Part shown: one piece after another, positions 26,717-35,517 of the stretch
How positions within the stretch are numbered: the first letter of the stretch is position 1
How the letters are laid out: every line of letters starts with the position of its first letter
Assembly: GCF_003014695.1 (NCBI RefSeq)
Contig: NZ_PYAS01000011.1
Span: 124,001-188,000, forward strand
Direction of reading: 5' to 3'
DNA length: 64,000 nucleotides
DNA from: Dyadobacter jiangsuensis
GTDB taxonomy: Bacteria > Bacteroidota > Bacteroidia > Cytophagales > Spirosomataceae
Program-made: the position numbers and the translations under genes
The notes under the pieces: model-generated
What the model was told of the DNA's origin: nothing
The model's input: only the letters and a program-made list of their open reading frames with translations
Database searches by the model: none

Positions 26717-27972
26717 AACTGCTCGAAAAAGCCAGCCGCATTTACCTGCTCGCCTCGCTGCTGATTTATGTAGCGGTAGGGGTAGCCTTTTTCTGGATCA
26801 TCAAATTCATGATTTACGATGAAGTGGAGAGCAGGCTGATGGTGGAGAAGCAGGATTTCGAGACCTACATCCGAAGCAACGACACTTGGAGCAACAATTC
26901 CTACTTTGTCGAGAATAAAATCGAGGTGGTACCGGTATTCGGCCGATTCGATAATAAGGTCGCATTCACAGACACGCTCATCAGCAACCGCTACGACGAA
27001 ACCGCCGACCCGTTCCGTCAGCTCACATTCTACACCTTAATCGGCGGCTCACCTTACCGCGTTGCGATCCGGAAGTCGATGATCGAATCCTATAAGCTGA
27101 TCGAGGCTATTTCGGCAGCGATGATCGCGTTTCTGGGGCTGCTGCTGGTGAGTACTTTTCTTTTTCACCGTGTTTTGTCGGGTAAATTGTGGAAACCGTT
27201 TTATGATTCGCTGGCCAGGATCAAGGACTTTGACTGGACGAAGAATAAGCCGCTGGAAACCGTCCGAAGCGAAATCACCGAATTCAACGAACTGGGGGAT
27301 GTGATGGAGAAGATGGCGTCGAAAATGCAGCACGATTACCGGAGCCTGCGCGAGTTTACTGAAAATGCTTCTCACGAAATCCAGACGCCCCTCGCGCTCA
27401 TCAATGCGCGGGTGGAGCAATTTATCCAGTCGAAGGATTTGGGCGAAAACCATACGTACTGGATCGAGGAGATTTACCACGCTGCGCGCCGGATGTCGCG
27501 GCTTAACCAGGGATTGTTATTGCTGGCTAAAATTGAAAACCAGCAGTTTACCGAGCAGGAGGACCTGGATCTTTCGGAGCTCGCATTGAACAAGCTGAAA
27601 GATTTCGAAGATATTTTGCAGCATAAAGAAATCGGCTTGACGGTACAATCGACCGGAAGTTTCAGGAAGGTTATGTCTCCCGCATTGGCGGATATTCTTT
27701 TGACAAACCTGATCAGCAATGCGATCCGGCACAACTACACCGGCGGAGAGCTGCGGCTGGAATCCGGTGCCGACTATGTTCAGGTGAGTAATACCGGCAA
27801 TCCGTTGAAGAGTGACCCGGAGCGGTTGTTCGAACGGTTCAAAAAGGAATCGGCGGGCGCGGAATCGCTGGGGCTCGGGCTCGCGATCGTGAAGGAGATT
27901 TGTGATAATTGCGAGCTGGGGATTTCCTACCAGTACGAGGAGCCGATCCATTCGATCAGAATCACAGGGTAG
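26713..27972 (+). CDS. Sensor histidine kinase
   Basis: 419 residues if the TTG at 26713 is the start; it forms a TTGA overlap with the regulator stop and includes TM1 (residues about 10-33). The first in-frame ATG (residue 33) would remove TM1, so TTG is preferred. A periplasmic domain of roughly 95 residues lies between TM1 and TM2 (about 131-152). HisKA has His221 in NASHEIQTPLALI. The ATPase domain has LLTNLISNAIRHN, FERFKK and ESLGLGLAIVKEI. It probably senses an envelope stress or a pump substrate; the ligand is unknown. Confidence 0.93.
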   Translation: MKLLEKASRIYLLASLLIYVAVGVAFFWIIKFMIYDEVESRLMVEKQDFETYIRSNDTWSNNSYFVENKIEVVPVFGRFDNKVAFTDTLISNRYDETADPFRQLTFYTLIGGSPYRVAIRKSMIESYKLIEAISAAMIAFLGLLLVSTFLFHRVLSGKLWKPFYDSLARIKDFDWTKNKPLETVRSEITEFNELGDVMEKMASKMQHDYRSLREFTENASHEIQTPLALINARVEQFIQSKDLGENHTYWIEEIYHAARRMSRLNQGLLLLAKIENQQFTEQEDLDLSELALNKLKDFEDILQHKEIGLTVQSTGSFRKVMSPALADILLTNLISNAIRHNYTGGELRLESGADYVQVSNTGNPLKSDPERLFERFKKESAGAESLGLGLAIVKEICDNCELGISYQYEEPIHSIRITG

Positions 27973-28108
27973 TGCGACGCTCCTGCTTCGCACTATCCTG
28001 TGGAGGCCTCTGGCCGACTTTGCAAGATGTCGCATTTTGGACCGGCCGGAGGCCTGCGAATAGTAGGCGCGAAGCGGGAGCTTCGCGCCAGCTTGTGAGC
28101 TTCGCGCC
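27971..28108. repeat. Cluster of hairpins between convergent kinase and TlpA-like genes
   Basis: GGCGCGAAGC (28066-28075) and GCTTCGCGCC (28080-28089) form a perfect 10-bp stem with a 4-base loop. AGTGCG/CGCACT closes another hairpin at 27971-27994. GGCCTCTGGCCG pairs with CGGCCGGAGGCC with one wobble. A further partial copy (GAGCTTCGCGCCA) lies next to the stop of the TlpA-like gene. It may terminate both transcripts although no T-run is present. Confidence 0.7.
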
Positions 28109-28109
28109 A

Positions 28110-29579
28110 TTATTTCGCGACTTTCTGCAACTCAGCTTCGAGCGTTTTATTGTTCGGGAATTCCTGCGGAATCCAGCGGTTCACGATCTTGCCTGCACCG
28201 TCGATCACCAGGAACGGGTACCGGATATCAATGCCGTATTTCTCCTTCAAAACCTCGATATTCTCGTCAGAAGCCCACAAATGCTTCGCGGTCGGCCGCG
28301 TTTTTACATATTGTTTCCAGGTCGAAAGCGGGATACCCGTTGCAACGGAAATGTAAGCGAAAGTCACCTTGTCGGCATATTTATCTTCCAAAACCTTTAA
28401 TCCCGGCTCATGCTGGCCGATGCTGAATGAGAAGACCATCAGAACCGGCTTACCTTGCAATGAGGAAACCGTTACGGCAGCGCTGTCGGTGTTGAGCAGG
28501 GTGACGTCCGGAATGGCGGCGCCCGGTTGCAGCGATTCTTTGGTTTGGATCAGCTTGGAAATGTACGCTGTGTAGGGCGATTGCGAGAATGTCGCTTTGT
28601 AATCTGCCAGCAGCGTTTTGGCGGTTTCGATGCCCGGGATGGCCGTAGCCGCGTAATTGAGCCAGTAGGTAGCCAGGTACTCTTTCTGTTTCGGATAATT
28701 GGCCAGCTTGTCCTTGCTGAATGAATATACATCCTTCAATGCATCCGGGCTGATCTCATAACGTGTTTCCGATTCGAGGGGAAATTTGCGCGTCGAGGGA
28801 ATGAGCGCCCAGTAGCGGAGCTCGTCGCGGTAGGCCTGGCTGAGCAATGCATCGTCTGGCTGGATTTTGAAATCCGTCAATGTAAAATCTTCCAGTTCCT
28901 TACGTTGCGTGGCGTCAAGTTTCGCTACCCGGTTGCGGCGCATGATTTTCTCCTGAATAAGCTGGCGGGTCAGCGATGGCTCGGTCGCCGTGGTAGCCAG
29001 CACGTATGCTTCGAATGGAGGGACCACCGGATTGGCCATTTTAAATTTCTCAAACGCATCCAACCGTACTTTTTTCAGACTGTCGCTTTGCTGTACCACG
29101 CTTTTGTTATCGATTTGCGAAGGTTTGTAGCCAAAAACGGGCAGGTACTGGTATTGGTTTTCCAGGAAATAGTTTTTCAGAAATGTCTGATAACCTGCAT
29201 TCTTACCGGCGAAAGTCACGTCGGCCTTGTCGGCGAAGCTGATCGTCAGGTCGTCGCCGGGTTGCAGGAACAGCATCCAGGTTTTATTCATGCCGTTGCC
29301 GCTGTATTGCAGGCGCATCATTTTGGGCTCATTGAGTTGAATAACTGCTTTTTCACTGGTCTTGTCTGCAAAATTCACCGAGGCCACGGCGTCAAGCTTC
29401 GCGTCGGCAAGGCCTGTGCCCAGATTGGGGTGAAAATGTACATCTTCGAGCACCAGCGTAACGGTCACAGGAGCTTGTTTGGATGCTGTGAGCGTAATGT
29501 TGGCCGTATTTTGCGCATATGCAGCCCAGCTGAGAGCAGAACTGAATAGTGTGAGGATCAGAATGTTTATGTGTTTCAT
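28110..29579 (-). CDS. TlpA-like thioredoxin-fold protein lacking the CXXC site
   Basis: 489 residues with a signal peptide (MKHINILILTLFSSALSWAAYA). The N-terminal half (residues about 25-330) is a beta-rich then helical region seen in Bacteroidota TlpA-type proteins. The C-terminal domain starts near PGAAIPDVTLLNTD and has the AhpC/TlpA order: GKPVLMVFSFSIGQHEPGLKVLE, then VTFAYISV, WKQYVK, and YPFLVIDGAGKIVNRW. The usual WCxxC segment is FSFSIGQHE with no cysteine, so disulfide chemistry is not possible there. A binding or structural role in the periplasm is inferred. Confidence 0.82.
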   Translation of the reverse strand: MKHINILILTLFSSALSWAAYAQNTANITLTASKQAPVTVTLVLEDVHFHPNLGTGLADAKLDAVASVNFADKTSEKAVIQLNEPKMMRLQYSGNGMNKTWMLFLQPGDDLTISFADKADVTFAGKNAGYQTFLKNYFLENQYQYLPVFGYKPSQIDNKSVVQQSDSLKKVRLDAFEKFKMANPVVPPFEAYVLATTATEPSLTRQLIQEKIMRRNRVAKLDATQRKELEDFTLTDFKIQPDDALLSQAYRDELRYWALIPSTRKFPLESETRYEISPDALKDVYSFSKDKLANYPKQKEYLATYWLNYAATAIPGIETAKTLLADYKATFSQSPYTAYISKLIQTKESLQPGAAIPDVTLLNTDSAAVTVSSLQGKPVLMVFSFSIGQHEPGLKVLEDKYADKVTFAYISVATGIPLSTWKQYVKTRPTAKHLWASDENIEVLKEKYGIDIRYPFLVIDGAGKIVNRWIPQEFPNNKTLEAELQKVAK

Positions 29580-29696
29580 CGGTTCGAAAGGGAAGCTGTT
29601 TTTACCAAAAACAGGAGGTGTAAAAATTGTGCCAATATACGTAACTCATGCCGGTATCTGTTCCGGCGGCTTATTCAGCGTAGTCCGGGAGCATAT

Positions 29697-29736
29697 TAAT
29701 GCAGTTTTTAAAAGCATTAATAAGTCAACTGACTTA
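29697..29736. promoter_or_regulatory. Two adjacent palindromes upstream of the FAD/Fe-S oxidoreductase
   Basis: TTAATGC at 29697-29703 pairs with GCATTAA at 29714-29720. Immediately after, TAAGTCA and TGACTTA (29721-29736) are exact 7-base arms separated by AC. The gene starts 30 bases downstream. This looks like an operator region for a dimeric repressor (inference). Confidence 0.45.
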
Positions 29737-29765
29737 AATTCGCTTTTTGATTATCGATTGTTCCC

Positions 29766-32717
29766 ATGACCCGCGTTTCACAATTCCAGTTCAATACCCT
29801 CCGCGCCCGGTTTGAGGGTGAGTTGTATTTCGACAATTCCACGCTACATGCAGCACAGCGCACAGTTTACGCCACCGATGCGTCCGTTTATCAGGAAATG
29901 CCGGTCGCGGTGGCTTTGCCGAAAACCGTGGAGGATATCCGCGCGCTGATCGATTTTGCCAAAGCCAACCAGGTGACATTGATTCCCAGGGCAGCGGGCA
30001 CATCGCTGGCCGGGCAGGTGGTAGGGCAAGGCATTGTGGTCGATATTTCGAAGCATTTCAGAAAAATTATCGAGGTGAATGCCGACGAGAAGTGGGTACG
30101 CGTGCAGCCGGGTGTGATCCGGGATGACCTGAACAAGCACCTTGCGCCTTACGGGCTGCTTTTCGGGCCTGAAACTTCCACGGCCAGCCGCGCGATGATC
30201 GGGGGGATGATCGGCAACAATTCCTGCGGGCTGCATTCCATTACCTGGGGCGCCACGCGTGACCATTTGCTGGAAGTGAAAGTGTTGCTTTCCGACGGTT
30301 CGGAGGCTGTTTTCAGCGAGCAGAGCATCGCCGATTTTACGAAAGAAATCCGCGAAAAGCAGATCAAAGGCCAGCGCCTGCAATCCATTCTGGCAGGCAT
30401 GTTCGGGCTCATATCCAATCCTATTGATCAGGATTTAATCAAAAAACAGTTTCCGAAACCAACCGTTACCCGCCGCAACTCCGGTTATGCGCTGGATGCG
30501 TTGGTCCGAAATTTTGAAAATGGAAATATTAACCTCTGTAACCTCATTGCCGGTTCCGAGGGCACATTGTGCTTTGTTACAGAAGCTAAAATAGCGTTGG
30601 TCGACGCCCCGCCCGCTGCTGTGGGCGTCGTGTGCGTACATACGGGCTCGCTCTCGGAAGCGCTGCACGCGAACCGCGTAGCGATGGAGCATGATCCGAA
30701 GGCTTCTGAACTGGTCGATAAATACATTATGGATTTCACCAAAAACCATAATGTGTATTCCCAAAACCGGTTTTTCATGCAGGGCGACCCGGCTGCAATG
30801 CTAATGGTGGAGTTCTGGGGTGTCGCGAAAGAGGAAGTAGAGCAAAAAGCGGCCGCATTGGTTGCGCAATTGAAGGCCGAAAACCTGGGCTACGCCTATC
30901 CGTTGTTGTTCGGCGATGATGCCAATAAGGCCTGGGATATTCGAAAGGCCGGTTTGGGGCTGATCCGTAACCTGCCGGGTGACACGCAGCCCGTGAACCT
31001 CATCGAAGACTGTGCCGTAGCCGTAGAGGATTTACCTGCTTACATTGAAGAATTGGAGGTTTTGCTGGAAAAACACGGCTTGCGCGCGTCGTACTACGCG
31101 CATGCGGGGGCAGGCGAGCTGCACGTGGAGCCGATGATCAACCTCAAAACGAGCGAGGGAAAACAGCAATTCCGCGAGGTGTTGGCCGATACAGCCGTAC
31201 TCGTGAAGAAATACAATGGTGCATTGTCGGGCGAGCATGGCGATGGCCGCCTGCGAGGGGAGTTTATCCCTTATATGATGGGAGAGGAGGTGTACGAAAT
31301 GTTCAGGCAGGTGAAGCGGATCTGGGACCCGGATGGCGTTTTCAATGCCAATAAAATCGTGGATACGCCGCCGATGAACGAGTTCCTGCGCTATGGGCAG
31401 GACAAACCAAACCCGCAAATCGATACAGTGTTCGACTTTTCGCGGCAGGAGGGTATTCTCCGCCTGGCCGAAAAGTGCAGCGGCTCGGGCGATTGCCGCA
31501 AAACGGAATTGACCGGCGGTACGATGTGCCCCAGCTACATGGCCACGCGCAGCGAGCGCGATACCACGCGGGCCCGTGCCAACATCCTGCGCCAGTACCT
31601 CACGCCCGAAACCGCCCCGACGACGAGCCAGGAAATGGTGAAGGAGGTGCTCGACCTTTGTCTCTCCTGCAAAGGCTGTAAATCCGAATGTCCTTCCAGT
31701 GTGGATATCGGCAAGATGAAGGCCGAATTCACGCAACAATATTATGAAAGCCACGGCGTGCCGATGCGCAGCAAGCTGATCGCCGGTTTTTCTAACCAAA
31801 TGAAACTTGCCTCGATTGCGCCCTGGGCATTCAACGGCGTATTCGGAACGCCGGCGTTGCGACGGATCGCCAATAAAATGGTAGGTTTCCACCCCGAACG
31901 CTCCATGCCGAAGCTGGATAGCGAAACGCTGAAAAGCTGGTGGGAGAAGCATCAGCGCAACAAGCCGGCGGTTGCACCGCATTCGCGCAGGATATATTTG
32001 TTTTGTGACGAGTTTACTAACTATAATGACGCCGAGGTTGGTAAAAAGGCCGTATTGCTGCTTGAAAAACTGGGATACGAGGTCATTATTCCGGAGCATT
32101 TGGAATCGGGGCGTTCGTATTTATCCAAAGGTTTTGTGAAAGAAGCGCAGAAACTGGCGATCAGGAATGTGGCTTTGTTGAAAGATAAAATCACCTATGA
32201 TGCGCCGTTGGTAGGGATTGAACCGTCGGCAATTCTGTCGTTTCGGGACGAGTACGTGGACTTGGTGGGTGAAAATGAAAGGGGCAATGCGCAGAAAATC
32301 GCAGAGAATGCATTGCTTTTCGAGGAATTCATCGCCCGTGAAATTGATGCGAAGCGCATTCGGAAAAATGCATTTGTGGGTAAAAATCAGCTGATCAAGC
32401 TGCACGGACATTGCCACCAGAAAGCACTATCCACATTGACGGCTTCTAAAAAAGCATTGCAACTGCCGGAAAACTATCACGTTCAGCTGATCCCGTCGGG
32501 TTGCTGTGGAATGGCGGGCTCATTTGGTTATGAGGAAGAGCATTTCGAGGTGTCGATGCAGATCGGAGAACTGGTGCTGTTCCCAACTGTCCGGCAGCAG
32601 CCCGAGGATGTGATCATCGCGGCTGCCGGGACGAGTTGTCGCCATCAGATTAAGGACGGCACAGGGCGTAAAGCGATGCACCCTGTCGAGATTTTATATG
32701 ACGCACTGATCAAGTAG
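29766..32717 (+). CDS. FAD-binding and 4Fe-4S fused oxidoreductase (GlcD/GlpC or Dld-II type)
   Basis: 983 residues. The FAD-binding PCMH domain shows PRAAGTSLAGQVVG at about 75-88, GGMIGNNSCGLHS and IAGSEGTLCFVTEA. The FAD-oxidase C-domain contains GALSGEHGDGRLRGEF. Two ferredoxin motifs follow: CSGSGDCRK...CP near 570-585 and CLSCKGCKSECP near 630. The C-terminal cysteine-rich (CCG) part has HGHCHQKAL and SGCCGMAGSFGYEEEH. Such fusions oxidise D-lactate, glycolate or D-2-hydroxyglutarate and pass electrons to the quinone pool. The single-subunit form combines GlcD and GlcF functions. No lactate permease is adjacent, so the substrate remains open. Confidence 0.92.
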   Translation: MTRVSQFQFNTLRARFEGELYFDNSTLHAAQRTVYATDASVYQEMPVAVALPKTVEDIRALIDFAKANQVTLIPRAAGTSLAGQVVGQGIVVDISKHFRKIIEVNADEKWVRVQPGVIRDDLNKHLAPYGLLFGPETSTASRAMIGGMIGNNSCGLHSITWGATRDHLLEVKVLLSDGSEAVFSEQSIADFTKEIREKQIKGQRLQSILAGMFGLISNPIDQDLIKKQFPKPTVTRRNSGYALDALVRNFENGNINLCNLIAGSEGTLCFVTEAKIALVDAPPAAVGVVCVHTGSLSEALHANRVAMEHDPKASELVDKYIMDFTKNHNVYSQNRFFMQGDPAAMLMVEFWGVAKEEVEQKAAALVAQLKAENLGYAYPLLFGDDANKAWDIRKAGLGLIRNLPGDTQPVNLIEDCAVAVEDLPAYIEELEVLLEKHGLRASYYAHAGAGELHVEPMINLKTSEGKQQFREVLADTAVLVKKYNGALSGEHGDGRLRGEFIPYMMGEEVYEMFRQVKRIWDPDGVFNANKIVDTPPMNEFLRYGQDKPNPQIDTVFDFSRQEGILRLAEKCSGSGDCRKTELTGGTMCPSYMATRSERDTTRARANILRQYLTPETAPTTSQEMVKEVLDLCLSCKGCKSECPSSVDIGKMKAEFTQQYYESHGVPMRSKLIAGFSNQMKLASIAPWAFNGVFGTPALRRIANKMVGFHPERSMPKLDSETLKSWWEKHQRNKPAVAPHSRRIYLFCDEFTNYNDAEVGKKAVLLLEKLGYEVIIPEHLESGRSYLSKGFVKEAQKLAIRNVALLKDKITYDAPLVGIEPSAILSFRDEYVDLVGENERGNAQKIAENALLFEEFIAREIDAKRIRKNAFVGKNQLIKLHGHCHQKALSTLTASKKALQLPENYHVQLIPSGCCGMAGSFGYEEEHFEVSMQIGELVLFPTVRQQPEDVIIAAAGTSCRHQIKDGTGRKAMHPVEILYDALIK

Positions 32718-32721
32718 CATC

Positions 32722-32982
32722 CTATTGGGTGCCACGGACGTGCTCATAAACCGTATCGGAACGCAGCGGCGTACCGGCGGTATCGGAAGCAATGCTGTCG
32801 ACAGCCGTTGTGCCCTGATCAGCCGGGTTATCGGCCTGTCCTGACAGGTTTCTATCGTGGTTAAAGAAGCCGCCAAACCAGGCGATCAGCGAAAGAACGA
32901 TACCGATGCCGACGATCCACTTCCAGACGTTCTTCACGTTCTTGGTGGCCCTTGCTTCCTTATCTGTTTCTTGCCTGTTCAT
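32722..32982 (-). CDS. Small single-pass membrane protein
   Basis: 86 residues: a charged N-terminus (KEARATKNVKNVWK), one TM helix (WIVGIGIVLSLIAWFGGFF, about residues 22-40), then a polar tail rich in Asp, Thr and Ser. No family recognised. It converges on the oxidoreductase gene with a 4-base gap, and its coding character rests on composition and a plausible TM plus tail. Confidence 0.62.
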   Translation of the reverse strand: MNRQETDKEARATKNVKNVWKWIVGIGIVLSLIAWFGGFFNHDRNLSGQADNPADQGTTAVDSIASDTAGTPLRSDTVYEHVRGTQ

Positions 32983-33192
32983 GGGTTGAATGATTTAGTT
33001 TGAAATAACCCCTACCATTTCCATACCAGCACGGATTCGGCACTTTTCGAGCGATTTATATAACATTGTGTTGATAAAATTTCCCCAAACTAAGTCGTGA
33101 AATCAAAATGTAATAAATCGGGGATGTTTCATGTTACCTTAGCTGGAAATTTCGTTTCACGTACTAGTTCTTCTCACAAACCAGCCATATTC

Positions 33193-33957
33193 ATGAAAAT
33201 CCGCCAACGTTTCTCTATCTCTCTTTTTGCACTTTTCTTATTTGCGCAGTTCGGTGTGCAGGCGCAGAATGATAACCGTTCCTTCTTTTCGGTTACTGCC
33301 GGGTACAGCTTGCCGGTAGGAGAGCTTGCAAGGGAAAAGCTGAACGACCCTTTCGCAGGTCTGACGGGCTCAGGATATTATGGTCAGGTGAATTATGATT
33401 TCCGCATCGCGCGCTGGTTTGGATTGAAGTTTTCCGGAAGCATGAACAAGAACACGACGCGCCCTCAGCCGATCGTCGATATTGCGGACCTCCGTGTAGA
33501 AGAAATCAAAGGCTTTATCAACGAAACCACCTCGCATACGTGGGACACGCGCGTGTCGCGCTGGAAATTTAATGCGATCATGGCCGGTCCCGCTATTTTT
33601 CTCAATTTTAACCGGGTACAGATCGAAGGGCACATACAGGGAGGATATGTAAAAGTTACTTCTCCTACTGTGGATATGACAGGTACTTTCCAATCTGGTC
33701 AAAACCAGATTCTCGTGCATTTGAGCCCGGCTTCTACGAGCGGTTTCGGGGTAGGTGCAGGAGCGAGTTTACGCCTGCCTATTGCCGGTCCATTATATTT
33801 CCACCTTTCCGGTGATTTTCTCGCCACCGAAGCCGAGCTAAAAAACGTTGCCGTGAATGTGCGTGTGGGTAATATTCCCGAAGTAGGTATTCCTATCAAT
33901 GAAAAGCGGTTTGTTGGAGTCGCCAATATCGGTGCGGGACTGGGGCTTTCATTTTAA
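33193..33957 (+). CDS. Outer-membrane beta-barrel protein
   Basis: 254 residues from the ATG at 33193, where the signal peptide begins (MKIRQRFSISLFALFLFAQFGVQAQ); upstream in-frame codons are not signal-like. The mature part alternates hydrophobic and polar residues with repeated short strands (FFSVTAGYSLPVG, YGQVNYDFRIARWFGLKFSG, SGFGVGAGASLRLP) and ends in FVGVANIGAGLGLSF, an aromatic C-terminal strand as in OmpA/OmpX-like barrels. Function unknown. Confidence 0.82.
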   Translation: MKIRQRFSISLFALFLFAQFGVQAQNDNRSFFSVTAGYSLPVGELAREKLNDPFAGLTGSGYYGQVNYDFRIARWFGLKFSGSMNKNTTRPQPIVDIADLRVEEIKGFINETTSHTWDTRVSRWKFNAIMAGPAIFLNFNRVQIEGHIQGGYVKVTSPTVDMTGTFQSGQNQILVHLSPASTSGFGVGAGASLRLPIAGPLYFHLSGDFLATEAELKNVAVNVRVGNIPEVGIPINEKRFVGVANIGAGLGLSF

Positions 33958-33976
33958 TACATAAAATACCAAAAAG

Positions 33977-34020
33977 AAAACGGGTCGGATGCCGCACGCA
34001 TCTGACCCGTTTTGCTTTTT
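33977..34020. terminator. Bidirectional terminator between barrel protein and SusD-like genes
   Basis: AAAACGGGTCGGATGC pairs with GCATCTGACCCGTTTT through 16 bp including one G-U, around a 5-base loop. T-rich and A-rich flanks serve both convergent genes. Confidence 0.88.
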
Positions 34021-34039
34021 TAACAGGTTTGGGTATGCA

Positions 34040-35500
34040 TTATTTTGCAAACCAAAGCTTCATTTTCATATCATTCTTGCCTCCCTGGGCGGTGAGGGCC
34101 GCTGAAAAATTCTCATAGTTCAGCGATTCTTCCGAGTTCGGGTAAGGCAGCCGCGTTGGAATGACGTTTTGATTGGTATTCAGTACAGGAGGTTTCAAAT
34201 CGGGTATGCCGGTTCTGCGGAATTCGGTCCAGGCTTCGAGGCCCTGGCCGTACAACGCAATCCACTTTTGCTCCATAATCTGCGTAAAACCCGCAGCGCC
34301 GGCCTTCAAAGCATTTGCAGTGAGGTATTCGGGGGAAACGGTCAGTTTGTACTGCGCAAACGAGGCTGTAATGGCATCGGTGTAGTTTTTGGCTACGTCG
34401 CCGGCGGCCGCAATTCCCTTGTAGGCAAATTCGCTTTTGAGAAACAGCAGCTCCGCATAGCTCATAATGACGCCCGGTGCAGTAGGCCCGGTGAAATAGC
34501 TGCCGACCCGCGAAGTGCTGTCGAGGCCCAGTTTTCCGGCTTGCGAGGAAGATAGCCCGTTAGGAACGCCGGTGTATTCATCTTTTAACACCGGTTTGTT
34601 GGCGTAAATAGGAAGGCGTGCATCCTTCAAATCTTTCATTTTGTTTACCAAAGTGGCGCTTACGCGGTGGTCATCGCGTGTTTTCCGGTTCACATTCACA
34701 GGATTCTGGTTGTTGGTCGCGTCCAGGTAATTGAGCTGAATATTCTCGGATACCGAAGTAATGACGGGATACTTGGCAGGGTCGCTCAGAATCCGGGTGA
34801 TTTCCGCCTTTACATCAATAGGCGAATCGGCTTTGTCGATCATCCGGCTCAGCACGCGCAGGCTCAGCGTATTGGCGAATTTCTTCCACTTTGTAAGATC
34901 ATTATTGAAGAGAATATCGCCCGCGATCGCCATACTTTTGTCGGTGGCGTTGATCGACTCCCCGGCTGATTTAAGCTCGGCTACAATGCCGGCGTAAACA
35001 TCCTTCTGCTTGTCATATTTCGGCAAAAGATTCCCTTCCAATCCCTGTAACGCATCGGTGTAGGGGATATCGCCGTACACATCGCTGAGCAGCGTGAATG
35101 CCCACGACCGCAATATCATCGCTACCGCCTGGTAATTAACGTTACCCGACTCCTTGCCGATTTTGTAGATGCGCTGGTAATCCGCGAGGGATTCTACATA
35201 CAAACCTTGCCAGGCCGCGGTGTATACGTCGCTGGAAACCGTATATTGGTCAATGTCCGTGTACTGAATCCGTGCCCAATGCTGCGAGTAGCCGTCGCCG
35301 ATATCCATTCCGAGAGAGCCCCCCCAGTAAATATCGACCGCACTCTGGATTCCGTGAGGCAGGAATAGATCGGCGGTGCCGGTAGCCGCGCTGTTATTGT
35401 TGGTGTTAATCGTGTCGAAATCGCCGGTGCAGCTCGTTGCGCAGATGATCGGGAAGGAGAGCAGCGCCGAAATGCCCATTGAATATATTTTCTTTTTCAT
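34040..35500 (-). CDS. SusD/RagB-family outer-membrane lipoprotein (SusD-like_2 type)
   Basis: 486 residues. Lipoprotein signal with Cys24 (ICATSC). The helical TPR-like SusD fold is indicated by QAVAMILRSWAFTLLSDVYGDIPYTDAL, LTKWKKFANTLSLRVLSRM, MSYAELLFLKSEFAYKG and, near the end, IMEQKWIALYGQGLEAWTEFRRTG. This set fits the SusD-like_2 subfamily. It caps the SusC-type transporter encoded 17 bases upstream and binds nutrient at the cell surface. No glycoside hydrolase or anti-sigma gene lies alongside, so the substrate (oligosaccharide, peptide or other) is not predictable. Confidence 0.95.
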   Translation of the reverse strand: MKKKIYSMGISALLSFPIICATSCTGDFDTINTNNNSAATGTADLFLPHGIQSAVDIYWGGSLGMDIGDGYSQHWARIQYTDIDQYTVSSDVYTAAWQGLYVESLADYQRIYKIGKESGNVNYQAVAMILRSWAFTLLSDVYGDIPYTDALQGLEGNLLPKYDKQKDVYAGIVAELKSAGESINATDKSMAIAGDILFNNDLTKWKKFANTLSLRVLSRMIDKADSPIDVKAEITRILSDPAKYPVITSVSENIQLNYLDATNNQNPVNVNRKTRDDHRVSATLVNKMKDLKDARLPIYANKPVLKDEYTGVPNGLSSSQAGKLGLDSTSRVGSYFTGPTAPGVIMSYAELLFLKSEFAYKGIAAAGDVAKNYTDAITASFAQYKLTVSPEYLTANALKAGAAGFTQIMEQKWIALYGQGLEAWTEFRRTGIPDLKPPVLNTNQNVIPTRLPYPNSEESLNYENFSAALTAQGGKNDMKMKLWFAK

Positions 35501-35517
35501 CGTCTCGAAGAATTAGC

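Noticed and set aside
31032-32099. A 355-codon frame opposite the FAD/Fe-S oxidoreductase
   Set aside because: Composition is rich in Arg, His and Gln as expected for antisense of a GC-rich gene; the sense strand has all Fe-S and FAD motifs.
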